The notes under the pieces are model-generated. The model made no database searches, was not told the DNA's origin, and saw only the letters and a list, made by a program, of their open reading frames with translations. Of a stretch of 64,000 nt of DNA, positions 1 to 10,400 are shown one piece after another. The stretch's first letter is position 1, and the number at the start of each line of letters is the position of its first letter. Source of the DNA: Pseudomonadota bacterium (GTDB lineage: Bacteria > Pseudomonadota > Gammaproteobacteria > Steroidobacterales > Steroidobacteraceae); assembly GCA_018241505.1 (NCBI GenBank), contig JAFEDS010000006.1:62001-126000 (forward strand), given 5' to 3'. The position numbers and the translations under genes were made by a program.

Positions 1-1822
1 TGCACTGTTCTTCGAACTCCAGACCGCAGAAGTCCAGAAGGCGTCGCACGCTGCCCTCCAGGTCATCGACGACATCTTCGTGAAACACGCGCAGCACGCG
101 GCCGGGCAGTACGCTGTCCCAGTGCCGCATCAGCTCGATGTAGGTCCTGTAGTAGCGGGCAATGTCGTCGATGCTGTAGGTGAATTCCTGGCCGCCGGCA
201 AACAACTGTTTGAAGTTGCTGAAGCAGCAGGCCATGGGCTCGCGCCGGGCATCGATTATGCGCGCGTTCGGCAGCATCAGATGCAGCAAGCCCACGTGCC
301 GGAAATTGTTGGGCATCTTATCGATGAAGAACGGCGCGCCGCTCCTGCGGTAAATGCGCGTGGCGCTCAGATATTCCGCGCCGAGCCTGGCAAGATCCCC
401 GGCACCGAGGTTGGTCAGGATCCGCGGATAGCGCGGATCCTCGTTCTCGGGGCCAAACCCGTGCAGCCGGGTGACAATCTGCTGGATGTTGGGCAGCTCC
501 TGAGTTCCCTCCACCCTGGAATGCGATGCCAGGATCTGCTCCAGCAGCGTCGAGCCCGCGCGGGGCAATCCCACAATGAAGATGGGATCCGGCGCCGGGT
601 CGCCCCAGTTGCGCCGGTCGGCGAAGAACCCGGCGGTACACACCTCGATCTGTTTCCGGGTGTTGCGCTCTATCAACGCCGCGCCATAGCGGCACTCAGG
701 GCGCTTCAGCTCGTTACCGAGCCGGTAGTAGCGGAACGACTCCGCGAACTCCTGTCGATCCTCCAGAGCCTTGCCGATTGCATAACACAGGTGATAACGA
801 TCGACGAGGGGGGTCGCCGGCGCATCCACGGCGCGGCGCATCTGCTCCAGCTCCTGCGCAGCGAAGCGATAGGTCTTGAGATTGGCGAGACTCCAGTACG
901 CATCGCCGAAATCCGGCCGCAGCCCGGCGGAGCGCTGATAGGACTCGATGGCCGGCTGCGCCTGTCCGAGTGTCTTCAACACATGACCGATCGACAGGTG
1001 CGCCTCGGCATCCTCCACGGTGCCGACGAGCAGATTGCGATAAATCGCCAGGGCGCGCTCAAACTCTCCCAGACCCACCGCGGCCGCGGCTTCCAGGATT
1101 TTCAACTGCCGATCGTTGGGTTGGTCGGTCAACAGGTGGGCGACTTCCCGTGCGGCTTCTTCGAAGCGCTGCAGCTCAACCAGTACGAGCGCATGTTCGT
1201 GACGGGCCGCCCGGTGCTCGGGAGCTCGTTGCAGCACCGCGGCAAGCAGAATCTGCGCATCGAGATAGACCTCGTGCGCGATGCCTATGCGGGCAAGCAG
1301 GCGCATCGCCTCAATGTTGTCACCGTGTTGGAGCAGATAGTCACGGATCAACGATTCGGCCGCTTCCAGATCCCCGTCCGCAAACAGGCTGTCCGCGAGA
1401 ACCACCTCCGAGGCCTGCGCACGCAAGGCGGCGACGCTCTTCGCGGCCACGGACGCGTTCTGAGTTTCGCCCTGCATCCGGTACAAGCCTTCGAGCATGG
1501 ACCAGCTTCCGGGCAGTGAGTTGTTGAGCTGTACGGCCTTCACAAAGGCCTGGATGGCGGGCCGCGCCTGGCGCTGGGCAACGAAGCAGCGCCCTCTTTC
1601 TTCGTAGAGCCGGCTGAACGCGGGGTACTGCCGCTCCAACTCGCTGAGCGTGCCCAGGGCCTCCGGCAGCTTATTCAGCAAACGCTGGGCGATGGCACTG
1701 AATAGCAAGGCATCCCGGTGCCCGGGATGGCTCGAGAGCACGGACTGGGCGGTGGCCAGCAGCTCGGCGAAGCGCTGCTGACGCAGCAACTCCCGAAGGT
1801 CGGTCGTCGGAGCGGGATCCAT
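1..1822 (-). CDS. TPR-repeat sulfotransferase (partial, C-terminus outside window)
   Basis: About 607 residues are visible; the gene runs off the left edge, so its end is missing. Roughly residues 1-390 are helical tetratricopeptide-type repeats. Around residue 410 comes the PAPS-binding loop PIFIVGLPRAGST, typical of sulfotransferase family (Sulfotransfer_1/3) proteins, followed by HSRVEGTQELPNI and FIDKMPNNF, also characteristic. It should transfer sulfate from PAPS to an unknown acceptor. It lies 51 bp downstream of, and in the same direction as, a TonB-dependent receptor, a pairing often seen in proteobacteria, but a hairpin with a T-run lies between them. The ATG start (MDPAPTT) is chosen because it directly follows that intergenic hairpin. 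A long open frame on the opposite strand is a high-GC shadow. Confidence 0.88.
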   Translation of the reverse strand, partial: MDPAPTTDLRELLRQQRFAELLATAQSVLSSHPGHRDALLFSAIAQRLLNKLPEALGTLSELERQYPAFSRLYEERGRCFVAQRQARPAIQAFVKAVQLNNSLPGSWSMLEGLYRMQGETQNASVAAKSVAALRAQASEVVLADSLFADGDLEAAESLIRDYLLQHGDNIEAMRLLARIGIAHEVYLDAQILLAAVLQRAPEHRAARHEHALVLVELQRFEEAAREVAHLLTDQPNDRQLKILEAAAAVGLGEFERALAIYRNLLVGTVEDAEAHLSIGHVLKTLGQAQPAIESYQRSAGLRPDFGDAYWSLANLKTYRFAAQELEQMRRAVDAPATPLVDRYHLCYAIGKALEDRQEFAESFRYYRLGNELKRPECRYGAALIERNTRKQIEVCTAGFFADRRNWGDPAPDPIFIVGLPRAGSTLLEQILASHSRVEGTQELPNIQQIVTRLHGFGPENEDPRYPRILTNLGAGDLARLGAEYLSATRIYRRSGAPFFIDKMPNNFRHVGLLHLMLPNARIIDARREPMACCFSNFKQLFAGGQEFTYSIDDIARYYRTYIELMRHWDSVLPGRVLRVFHEDVVDDLEGSVRRLLDFCGLEFEEQC

Positions 1823-1836
1823 GCCTGACACGAAAA

Positions 1837-1858
1837 GGGGCGGACACGTGTCCGCCCC
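1837..1858 (-). terminator. Candidate rho-independent terminator after TonB receptor
   Basis: A perfect 22-bp palindrome (ggggcggaca/cgtgtccgcccc) is followed on the minus strand by TTTT. It lies 15 bp after the receptor stop codon and 15 bp before the sulfotransferase start, so it may end or attenuate transcription between them. Confidence 0.6.
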
Positions 1859-1872
1859 GGGATCTTAACTCG

Positions 1873-4578
1873 TCAGAACTTCCAGGTGACATTCGCCATC
1901 ACCACGCGGGGGCGCAGCGGGATTTCCGACTTGATGAACTGCCCCGACGAGATATTGGTCGGCCCGTACTCGTTGGACAGGTTCTGGCCGGAAATCTGCA
2001 CCGTCCAGGCGTCGCGGACCACACCGACAGCCGCATCGTAGGTGGTGTAGCCCGGGATCTGGTAGCGCAGCAGCGTGGTAGTCGGATTGGCCTGGGCCGG
2101 ATCGTTTCCGTCCGGGAAGCTCGCCGGCTGGTTGCTCTGACCGCTGATGTGGCTGGCACCCACCCACGCGAACGGCTTGTATTCGCTGACCATGGGGAAG
2201 TCGTAGCGAGCCCGGATGTTGAACATCCAGGGCGGCGAAAACGGCGGGCGCGTGCCGAGCACGCCGTATGGATTTGTGTACGGCAGACCCTTGACCTGGG
2301 TGATGCACTGTCCAATGGGCGTTGGATTGTCGGGGGTAGGCCGGTTGCTCGCCAGGCAAGGTGCGTCGATCTGCTCCGGGCTGTTGACCGAGCTCGAGCC
2401 CTGGACGGACAGCTCGTCGGTGATGCGGGCATCGAACTGCACCTCGAAGCCTTTCACCCGGTACGTCGGTCCGTTGATGTCGAAAGTGGTGTTACCCAGG
2501 TGCACGGGGTCAAACAGCGGCAACTGGATGTTGCTCCACTTCATGACATACCCGGACAGGTTCACAATCAGGCGGCGCTCGAACCAGGAGGTCTTGAGTC
2601 CCACTTCGTGGTTGGTCAACTGGTCCGAATCGAAGCCCACCGGTTTCAACAACTGCTTGCCTGAGCCGTCGGCATAGAAAGGCGCCACCGCACCGGGCTT
2701 GGGCACGCCGCCCGGCACGGAGCTGGTTCGATTGAAACCGCCTGGACGGAACCCTTCGGAGTACGTGTAGTACGCCATGATGTTGCTGGTGGGCTTCCAG
2801 GTGATGTTGCCGCGCAGGCGGTGGCCGCTCTCACTCTTGTCGAGACTGATGGGAAAGCCGCACTGGCCGAGCGCGGTACACGCGCCGTTCAGGTTATCGA
2901 CTACGATGCCGCCACCGGCGCCGGTCGCGGTGTAGTATTCCGAACCGTGCTCGTATTCATCGTAATGATAGAAACGGGCACCGCCGGTGATTGTCAGGAC
3001 CTTCGGGATAATATCGAAATCGGCTGAAACAAAGGCGGCGCGCTGTCGATAACCGCGCTGCACGTCCTCGCCGAAGGCGGTGTTGGCATCGGTCCGCAGG
3101 CCAGGATGGCTCGCAAAGGCCCCTGGCAACGGCCCCACCGCCGACAGACAGTCCGGGCCGCCGGCCTGCTCACGCGCCAGGACCTCCGCGCTGCACTGAG
3201 GGATACCGAGGTAATTGAAGTTCATGTCGTCGTCGATGTTGAACTTCTCCCAGTACAAACCGGCGAGCCCACGCAGGCGCCAGTCCGCATTGGTGCTGAC
3301 GCGCAGCTCGTGGCTCTGATGCTGGTTGTCTACGAGGTCACGCCAGTTGCCGACCGCGGTCGAGCACTGGATGCCCTTCTTTGACAATTGCGGGAAGTAG
3401 GCATTGGTCGAGCTGAAATAGGCGGACTGGCCGCCGATACAGGCGTACAGCGAGCCGACCTGGCTGCGCATGTAGTTTGAATAGTCCTGCTGGCCGTCGA
3501 TGTGCCGGACCATGTAGCTGCCGGTGTAGACAACGTTGAGCAGATCGTCGATTTTGCCGTTGATTGTCCAGGCCGTGCTCTCGTACCGATCCTTGTTATT
3601 GCCAGGTGCGAAAGCGGTGATCTGGTACTTGCCGAGCGGCCTGCCGTCGGTGCTGGTGGGATAGGCATAGAAATACCCGTCCGCCTGCATGTCCTGGTAA
3701 TTCTGCTGCAGCAGGAAATCCCAATCCTCGTTGATCTTCCACAGGGCCGACAGGCGTGCGCCCTGGTAAGTGACCGGATTGGTGTCAGTGCCCTGGACCG
3801 GCCCGTTGTTGGCGGTCGGATTGCCGCCGAGATCGAAGGGCGCCGTGCCCGGGTAGTAGCCGATGGTCGACGGTACGTTGTCGATATAGCCGCCGCGATG
3901 GTCGGAGAAAGCAACCGCGCGGATGGCGAAATTGTCGGTGATCGGGATGTTGATGGTGCCGTTCATGACCGTGTTCGGCCGGCCGTTGGCCGTGACACCG
4001 TAACCGAAGTTGGTTTCGCCGGACACCGCATCGAACTTCGGCTTGTTGGTGATGTAGCGGATCGCGCCAGCCTGGGAGCCGCCACCGAACAAGGTTCCCT
4101 GGGGACCTTCGAGGACTTCGACGCGCTCCATGTCGACGAGATACACGTCGTTGTTGCGCGCGGGGAATTGCATCGACTGATCGTCGAGATACACACCGAC
4201 GTTCGGAAACGGCGCAGTCGTCGATTGCGACTGGTTGCCCGATCCGCTGCCACCCAGGCCGCGCAGAAAGATGTTGCCCGTGCCCGGTCCGTTCCCACTG
4301 AACGTGACGTTCGGGGTGTACTTCATCAACTCGTTGAAGGACTGAACGCCGAGCGCCTTGAGTTGCTCACCCGTGACAGCCTGGACCGTGATGGGGACGT
4401 CCTGGATGGACTCGTTGCGACGCTGGGCAGTGACTACGACTTCAGTGATGCCGGCAGAGGGCTGCTCTTCTTCGGCCGGTGCGGCGGGTGCATCCGCGGC
4501 CAGGGCCGCATTCGCGGCGGCCGATGCAAGCGCAACCGAAATCGCATAAGCGAGCCGTTTGTTGTATTTCAAGCTCAT
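1873..4578 (-). CDS. TonB-dependent outer-membrane receptor
   Basis: About 901 residues. The start MSLKYNKRLAYAISVAL gives a clean signal peptide ending near ANAALA, and AAGGGGAG sits directly before it. An in-frame ATG at 4611 would add 11 residues and is the alternative. After the signal comes a TonB-box-like EVVVTAQRR, then the plug domain (QDVPITVQAV, then VEVLEGPQGTLFGGG and GAIRYIT) and a long beta-barrel ending in ...VMANVTWKF with the terminal aromatic residue expected for barrel insertion. It belongs to the large sphingomonad/Steroidobacter-type receptor group. The substrate cannot be read from sequence. The neighbouring co-oriented TPR-sulfotransferase suggests a shared role but proves none. 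Confidence 0.93.
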   Translation of the reverse strand: MSLKYNKRLAYAISVALASAAANAALAADAPAAPAEEEQPSAGITEVVVTAQRRNESIQDVPITVQAVTGEQLKALGVQSFNELMKYTPNVTFSGNGPGTGNIFLRGLGGSGSGNQSQSTTAPFPNVGVYLDDQSMQFPARNNDVYLVDMERVEVLEGPQGTLFGGGSQAGAIRYITNKPKFDAVSGETNFGYGVTANGRPNTVMNGTINIPITDNFAIRAVAFSDHRGGYIDNVPSTIGYYPGTAPFDLGGNPTANNGPVQGTDTNPVTYQGARLSALWKINEDWDFLLQQNYQDMQADGYFYAYPTSTDGRPLGKYQITAFAPGNNKDRYESTAWTINGKIDDLLNVVYTGSYMVRHIDGQQDYSNYMRSQVGSLYACIGGQSAYFSSTNAYFPQLSKKGIQCSTAVGNWRDLVDNQHQSHELRVSTNADWRLRGLAGLYWEKFNIDDDMNFNYLGIPQCSAEVLAREQAGGPDCLSAVGPLPGAFASHPGLRTDANTAFGEDVQRGYRQRAAFVSADFDIIPKVLTITGGARFYHYDEYEHGSEYYTATGAGGGIVVDNLNGACTALGQCGFPISLDKSESGHRLRGNITWKPTSNIMAYYTYSEGFRPGGFNRTSSVPGGVPKPGAVAPFYADGSGKQLLKPVGFDSDQLTNHEVGLKTSWFERRLIVNLSGYVMKWSNIQLPLFDPVHLGNTTFDINGPTYRVKGFEVQFDARITDELSVQGSSSVNSPEQIDAPCLASNRPTPDNPTPIGQCITQVKGLPYTNPYGVLGTRPPFSPPWMFNIRARYDFPMVSEYKPFAWVGASHISGQSNQPASFPDGNDPAQANPTTTLLRYQIPGYTTYDAAVGVVRDAWTVQISGQNLSNEYGPTNISSGQFIKSEIPLRPRVVMANVTWKF

Positions 4579-4622
4579 CTCCCCTTGAAAATAGCCCGCA
4601 ACGTTAGCCATAAAATCATTAC

Positions 4623-4636
4623 AAGCGCAAGCGCTT
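4623..4636. promoter_or_regulatory. Candidate operator palindrome upstream of TonB receptor
   Basis: AAGCGC-AA-GCGCTT is an inverted repeat with a 2-bp spacer, 45 bp upstream of the preferred receptor start. Its shape resembles LacI-family operators, but no LacI gene is in the window, so the regulator is unknown. Confidence 0.3.
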
Positions 4637-4715
4637 ACGGGGCGATAAGGGCTTTTGCCTCATCTCGAGGCAGACATGTCGCTTTCCAACAACGTATACG
4701 CCATTTTCCGACATT

Positions 4716-5630
4716 TCAAACATCCACGGACGCACTGCGGCAATGGTCCATGAAGCGCTGGAGTCCTGTAGATATCTGCTTGTGCCGGTGATGTATCAGA
4801 TAGAGAGGCCGCATGAGCCGCGGCAGCGTGGTGTTCAGCACTATCAGCTTGCCGAGCGTGAGGGCATCAGCCACCGCGTGAACCGACAGACAGGTCAGTC
4901 CGAGGCCTTCGGCCACCAGGTGTTTGATAGCCTCCGTGCTGCCCACCTGGACATCCTCGCGCAGTTGGAACAAATGGGGCCGCAGCGCCTGCTCAACGGC
5001 CTCGCGCGTGCCTGAACCCGGCTCCCGCAGCAGCCAGGAGGCCTCCCGCAGGGCCTTGAGATTCACGCGCTGATTGCCGGCTGCCAGTGGATGCCGCGGC
5101 GAACAGAGGATTGCCAGCTCGTCTTCAATCCACAGCTCCATGTTCACATCGGGCTCGTAGGACGGACCTTCGATCAGGCCCATGTCAACTTCAAACCGGC
5201 CCACCGCCTCGCTCGCGTGGCGGGTGTTGTTGATCCGCACTTCAAAGCGCGCGCGCGGGAATTGCCTGCGAAAGCGGGTTATCAGACCGGGCAGAAGGTA
5301 GTTGCCGATGGTGGTGCTCGCGGCGATTCGCAGGTTGATGGGTGGGTGGACGCTGTGCGGATCGCGCGTTCCCACACTGAACTCGCTTTCGATTCCCGAA
5401 GCCACATCCAGTGCCGCGCGAGCCTGTGGCAACAGCGTCCGGCCGTTGTCATTGATGATGAGTCGCTTGCCCACGCGGTCGAAAAGCCGCGCACCCAGCA
5501 CCTTTTCGAGCTCGTTCAACGCAGCGCTGGTAGCCGACTGTGACAGGGCGACACGGCCGCTGGCCGCCGTGGTGCTGCCCGATTCGGCCACCGCCGCGAA
5601 AATCAGTAATTGGCGCAGGGTGAGGTGCAT
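4716..5630 (-). CDS. LysR-family transcriptional regulator
   Basis: 304 residues, the normal LysR length. The N-terminal winged helix-turn-helix spans about residues 1-60 (MHLTLRQLLIFAAVAESGST, then ALSQSATSAALNELE), followed by the LysR effector domain (LNLRIAASTTIGNYLLPG and onwards). It is divergent from the yeiH-type gene, the arrangement of the E. coli yeiE/yeiH pair and of CbbR/CysB-like regulators next to sulfur-related exporters. It probably controls the yeiH-type gene and itself from the 72-bp shared intergenic region. The inducer is unknown. Confidence 0.92.
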   Translation of the reverse strand: MHLTLRQLLIFAAVAESGSTTAASGRVALSQSATSAALNELEKVLGARLFDRVGKRLIINDNGRTLLPQARAALDVASGIESEFSVGTRDPHSVHPPINLRIAASTTIGNYLLPGLITRFRRQFPRARFEVRINNTRHASEAVGRFEVDMGLIEGPSYEPDVNMELWIEDELAILCSPRHPLAAGNQRVNLKALREASWLLREPGSGTREAVEQALRPHLFQLREDVQVGSTEAIKHLVAEGLGLTCLSVHAVADALTLGKLIVLNTTLPRLMRPLYLIHHRHKQISTGLQRFMDHCRSASVDV

Positions 5631-5651
5631 AGCTGCTTTATAGGTAGGTTA

Positions 5652-5673
5652 TAGAGAAATTATACGTTTTCTA
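5652..5673. promoter_or_regulatory. Candidate LysR binding site
   Basis: An AT-rich imperfect inverted repeat, tagagaaa-N7-ttttcta, lies in the short intergenic region between the divergent LysR and yeiH genes. It matches the general T-N11-A-type layout of LysR sites. Assignment rests on position and symmetry only. Confidence 0.35.
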
Positions 5674-5702
5674 GGTTACAGCGCGAAGCACAGAATAGCC
5701 GC

Positions 5703-6722
5703 ATGGAGAACCTTCGCACGCTGGTACCCGGGGCCGCTCTCGCGGCGGCCATCGCCCTGCTGGCCATTGGACTCGGCAATTCGAGCTGGCTTCAGACCCA
5801 CGGCATCAGTGCGTTGACCCTGGCGATCGTTCTTGGCATCGCCGTCGGTAATTCCGCCTATCCGCGCATCGCTGACCGCAGCAACCGAGGTGTTCAGTTC
5901 TCCAAGCAGACGCTGCTTCGGTTGGGAATCGTCCTCTATGGAATTCGACTCACCTTCCAGGACGTTCAGCACGTCGGTGTGGTCGGTGTCGTCATCGACA
6001 CGGTTGTGGTTTGCAGCACGTTCGCAATTGCGTGGCTGCTGGGAACGCGGCTGTTAGGTCTCGACCGGCGCACGGCCATGTTGATTGGCGCCGGCAGCTC
6101 CATTTGCGGCGCCGCAGCAGTGATGGCCACCGAGCCCGTGGTGCGCGGACGCGCCGACCAGGTGGCCATGGCCGTCTCGACAGTCGTCGTCTTCGGCACA
6201 ATCGCCATGTTTTTGTATCCGGCGCTCTATCACGTGGTGGGCTCGGGCTCGCCGGCGGCGTATGGGGTGTTTGCCGGCTCGACGATTCACGAAGTGGCAC
6301 AGGTGGTTGCCGCCGGGCGCGCGATCGGCGAGCAGGCCGCCGCAACGGCTGTGATTACCAAGATGGTCAGGGTCATGCTGTTGGCACCGTTCCTGCTGGG
6401 TTTGTCGATGTATCTGGCGCGCGAGGACCAATCCGCCGGCGAGCAGCGGGTGCGGATTTCCATTCCCTGGTTTGCGCTGGGATTCGTGGCGGTGACCGCG
6501 CTGAATTCGCTCGTCACCCTGCCACCGGCGGTTGCCGCGATGGCAACGTCTTTCGACACTTTCGTGCTGGCAATGGCGATGGCGGCGCTGGGTCTGACCA
6601 CGCACGCATCGGCCGTTCGCAATGCCGGCCTGCGGCCGCTGGCCCTGGCGGGAATTCTGTTTGTATGGTTGATTGCCGGTGGCATTGCGATCAACGCAGG
6701 CGTGACCGCACTGTTAGGTTGA
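5703..6722 (+). CDS. yeiH: YeiH-family putative membrane transporter
   Basis: 339 residues with about ten hydrophobic segments, matching the YeiH/UPF0324 (Cons_hypoth698) family of inner-membrane proteins. Recognisable family stretches are VLGIAVGNSAYPRI, GAGSSICGAAAVMATEPVV and FAGSTIHEVAQVVAAG. Members are often annotated as putative sulfate exporters, but the transported substrate is not firmly established. It is divergently transcribed from a LysR regulator, as in E. coli, which supports the family assignment and suggests inducible expression. Confidence 0.9.
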   Translation: MENLRTLVPGAALAAAIALLAIGLGNSSWLQTHGISALTLAIVLGIAVGNSAYPRIADRSNRGVQFSKQTLLRLGIVLYGIRLTFQDVQHVGVVGVVIDTVVVCSTFAIAWLLGTRLLGLDRRTAMLIGAGSSICGAAAVMATEPVVRGRADQVAMAVSTVVVFGTIAMFLYPALYHVVGSGSPAAYGVFAGSTIHEVAQVVAAGRAIGEQAAATAVITKMVRVMLLAPFLLGLSMYLAREDQSAGEQRVRISIPWFALGFVAVTALNSLVTLPPAVAAMATSFDTFVLAMAMAALGLTTHASAVRNAGLRPLALAGILFVWLIAGGIAINAGVTALLG

Positions 6723-6771
6723 CGCGTGGCCGCGGGGGGAACGCCAACCCCGACCAGGCGTTTACTTTCTC

Positions 6772-7182
6772 ATGAACAGACCTGAGAGCCCGACTGCCGA
6801 GCCCAGCCAGTCCATCTCGGGCTTGTGGCATCAGTTGACACTGCAGCTAGCAACGCTGTTGCGCCAGGAGCTGACGCTGGCCAGAACCGAGCTGTATCAA
6901 TCGCTGATGACAGTGTTGTCGAGTGTTGGAACGGTCGTGGCAGGTATCGTCTTCCTGTACGTGGCATCGTTGCTGCTGCTCGTTTCCGCCGTGGCGGGCC
7001 TCGCAACGTTGCTGCCCCTGTGGCTCGCTGCCCTGAGCCTGGGTGGCGGGGCGCTGCTCATTGGAATGATGCTGGTGCTATCGGGACGAAGGCATCTCAA
7101 ACAGGCTCATCTCGCTCCAGCCCATTTGGGGCAGTCACTCAAGAAGGACAAGGACGTATTGCTGAGAAAGGCGCAGCCATGA
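6772..7182 (+). CDS. Holin-like phage_holin_3_6 / YqjE-type membrane protein
   Basis: 136 residues. The N-terminus is soluble and amphipathic (GLWHQLTLQLATLLRQELTL). Two adjacent transmembrane helices lie at about residues 45-75 and 80-105. This is the actinobacterial holin-X/YqjE family layout; outside phages these are small inner-membrane proteins of unclear role, often encoded with YqjD- and YqjK-like partners. Its stop codon overlaps the next start (ATGA), so the two are translationally coupled. No phage genes are nearby, so it is a chromosomal membrane protein rather than a lysis gene. Confidence 0.78.
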   Translation: MNRPESPTAEPSQSISGLWHQLTLQLATLLRQELTLARTELYQSLMTVLSSVGTVVAGIVFLYVASLLLLVSAVAGLATLLPLWLAALSLGGGALLIGMMLVLSGRRHLKQAHLAPAHLGQSLKKDKDVLLRKAQP

Positions 7183-7439
7183 ATTCGCCGGCCGCGGACG
7201 AATTGGAGCGCGAAATTGACATCACCCGGCGTGCGGTCGATCGGACCCTCACAGCCTTGCAGTTTGAGCTCTCGCCGCGCCGTCGCGCACAGGTGGCGTG
7301 GCGCCGAGCAAAGCGGCGCACCGAAAGCTCGCTTCGTTCGGGCGCAGATTGGGCCGTAGCGAATCGCGCGTCTGTGTCGCTCGGCGCCGTGGCCGTGATT
7401 GCTGCGTGCGTGGCGGCCGCATGGCGGCAGGAACGATGA
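7179..7439 (+). CDS. DUF3618-like small membrane protein
   Basis: 86 residues, starting at the ATG that overlaps the stop of the holin-like gene. The N-terminal part (ELEREIDITRRAVDRTLTALQFELSPRR) matches DUF3618. A basic segment and a single C-terminal transmembrane helix (SLGAVAVIAACVAAAW) follow. Together with the upstream gene it resembles the yqjD-yqjE-yqjK type of envelope or ribosome-associated membrane cluster. No function is established. Confidence 0.72.
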   Translation: MNSPAADELEREIDITRRAVDRTLTALQFELSPRRRAQVAWRRAKRRTESSLRSGADWAVANRASVSLGAVAVIAACVAAAWRQER

Positions 7440-7484
7440 TACAACCGGGGCGGACACGCAGCGGTGAGCCTGGCTCCCGCAGGA

Positions 7485-10400
7485 TCAATACTCAAACTGG
7501 TACGCGAGCCCCAGGCTGCTGCCGGGATCGTTCTCCGGTGTAACACCCTGGGCCGTGGTGGTGCCATTGCCCAGGCTGGCCTGCAGTTTCAGCCGCTTGG
7601 TGAGATCCACATCGACATTCACCTTGCTCGCGCCGGTGGTGGTTTCCTTCACACCAATATACACACGATTCGATACGTAACGGCCCGCCTCGACGCTGGT
7701 TCCTGAGCTCTGCTGACTGGATGTCGATGAGCCCGACGCGCTCGAGCCGCCTCCGACCGACAGACGATCCAAACCCAACGCCTTCTGGATCTTCGCAATC
7801 GGATTGAGATTCGAGCCACCCCCACCACTGCGCATGCTGGCAAGCGCGGCCCCCGTCTGCACGAGCTGCAAAGCCGTGAGTTGCGCAGCCGGCTCGCCAA
7901 ACAGCAACCGCGCCAGAATTTCATCCTGTGGCAGCTCGGGAGTACTGCTGAGCTCGATCTTCGGCGCATCCGCAAGACCGGTGATGTGAACGACGGCAGT
8001 GACCTCCGCCGCCTGCGTCTGTGCCGTGAAATCGAGAGACGGGTCGAGCTTCTTCTGCACGCCCGTGCCGCTGAATGTCACGGTTCCATTGGTGAAGGTC
8101 AACTTGCTGTTGGCCAGGTTGAAGAAGCCGCGCTGCAGCTCGAATCCGCCACTGACAGCCGGTGCCGCCGTGGTACCGCGGACCTTGAGATTGCCGCCCA
8201 TTTCCGCATCCAGGCCGTGTCCGCTGATGAGAATCCGATTGGGTGCATCCACATCCAGGTGGAGATTGATGACGAGCGGCTTCTCGGGCGGCTTCTGTGC
8301 CTGCGCGCCGTCGCGTTCCACGTCCAGAACAGCCACCTCGGGAGGCATTCCGCTCGGGATGTTGATGTTGGCGCGATTCAGGTGAACCTTGCCGTTGACG
8401 TCCATTTGCTCACGGGCCGTGCCGGTCACATTGATGTCAGCATCGAGATTGGCCGTCACGAGATTGCTCGCGACCGGTTGCGCATTTTTGGCGGTCAGAT
8501 GCAGATCGACGGGGGTCTTGGGCTGCAGGATTCCCACCTTGCCCTGGATTGACAGGTTGCCGGGAGCCGCTTTGGCAGTGAGCTGATCAATGCGCAACTC
8601 TTTCTGGTCGCCGCTCAGTTGCCCGGTGATGTTCGTGAGACTGACGCCTTGCGTGTAGTCCCGAAAGCTTCCGTCAGCCAGACGGACTGTTCCAGCGACC
8701 TGCGGATTCTGAGCGTTTCCCTTGACTGTGGTGTCAATTGCAATCGTCCCGGCGACGTGACGGCCGCCAGCCTCGAGAATGGGATTGGCCAACGTGAGAT
8801 CCAGGGCACCGGCCAATTTGAGGTCGGTCACCGCACTTGCAGACAATGGAGCGCGGCCCATCACTAAAAACTTAGAGTTAGGACCCGCGGTGAGTTGCAC
8901 GTTGACGTCAGCCGTCTCGCCGCGGAGATTGGCGTCAGCGCGCAGGTCCGCTGCGGGAAGGCCACGAGCTGCGGCATTCATGGACCTGACGTCCAGCGCC
9001 TGAAAATGGATATTGCCAGTCGGTGCTGCCGTAGTTCCGTGTACCGTTGCTTCAGCGTTCACGGTGCCACTCGCCAGCGTGTCGGGCATGAACGCGTTCA
9101 CGAGATCCGGTTTGATCTGCCTGACGGCCGCGCGAAGGTCGAGGGTCGGAGAGAGCTGACCGTCGAGCTCGATACGGGCGTCCTGAATACCCAGCGCGAG
9201 TTGTTGAATCTTCAGCTCCCTGGCGAAATCAATCTTCGCTGGATTCAACAGCCGCAGATCCTGGCCATGCCAGGACGCATCGAGACTCGCAAGCCGCAGC
9301 TCCTTGCGGGTCAGATTGAGCGTCGTCGCCGTGTTGATGCGGGCGGGCGCGCCTGCAACCGCCGGTGAATCACCTGCGAGAGTGACTTTCAACGCATCCA
9401 TGGGTCCGTCGGCGTTGAGGTGTGCATTGACCGTCACCCCACCTGCCGCGACGTTCTGAGCCCTGAAGTCGAGTTGTGCCGTCGGACGGCGGCCGCGGGA
9501 AGACATCGACATCTGGCCGTTGACGGAGCCCGAGATTGAGCTGCCCGCCAGCGTGTTGAAATCACTCAGTTGAGCCACTCGAAGTGTGGCTTTCCCGCGC
9601 GCGTCGGTGACATTCTTGCCCAGCGTGACATCTCCATCCGCGTGTGCGGATTTCCAATCTGCACGATGGATCACGGCGTGGTAGCCGCCATTGTTGACGG
9701 GTTGAACCTGGACACTGACGCTCAGTGGCGCGCCATCCAACTCGCCGCCAGCCTCGAGCACTCCATCCGGCGATTGGGGCAGGCCGCTGGCTTGGACTCG
9801 TGCAGTGACCGTTCCGCGCGGCGAGCCGTGCACGGAAAGGCTGGTTGTCAGGCGCATGTCAGTGCTCAGTTTCTGGCGCGGCCCCGTCACGCTGCCATTG
9901 GCTTTCAAGTTGCCCGCCAGCGCCGGAGAGACGCGAGTCAGATCTGGCAGGCCGAGAGTGAAGCGCAGATTCATGCTCTGGTCACCGCCCCGATCGGCTC
10001 TCGCCTCGGCGTTCAGTGACACCGCTCGTGCGGTAAGCTGCAAGTCCTGCAGTGCAAACTGCCGTTCGCTCATTTCACCGGCGAGCCGAAGTTGCGTGAC
10101 TCCGCCGCGCACCAGACCCGCCCAGGCCGCGGCCCCTCCATCGAGGTGACTGCTGAGGTTCGCTGTGAGCCGGGTGAGCGCCGGCGAGTAATCAACATGC
10201 GCGCCGAGCTCGGCATCACCCCGCAGCGCGGCGCCACTGAAGCGCGAGAACGGTTTCAAGTCGGGGATCCGCAGAGTCAGATCCGCGCTTTGCTGCCCAG
10301 CCGTGATTGCTTTCGTGTCCAGCGCGAACAGACGATGATGGGCGGTGAGCTGCAGGGGCCGCTTAGGATCATCCAGCCGGATCGAGCCGTCCAAGGTCAG

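Noticed and set aside
80..1519. Long plus-strand open frame of nearly 480 codons
   Set aside because: It is antisense to the clear sulfotransferase and encodes no recognisable domain; long antisense frames are common at this GC content.
4657..4671. Hairpin GCCTC-N5-GAGGC as terminator of the LysR gene
   Set aside because: Stem is only 5 bp and no T-run follows on either strand.
6772..7439. Possible phage lysis cassette because of the holin-like protein
   Set aside because: No endolysin or other phage gene is nearby, and the pair matches chromosomal yqjE/DUF3618-type genes.
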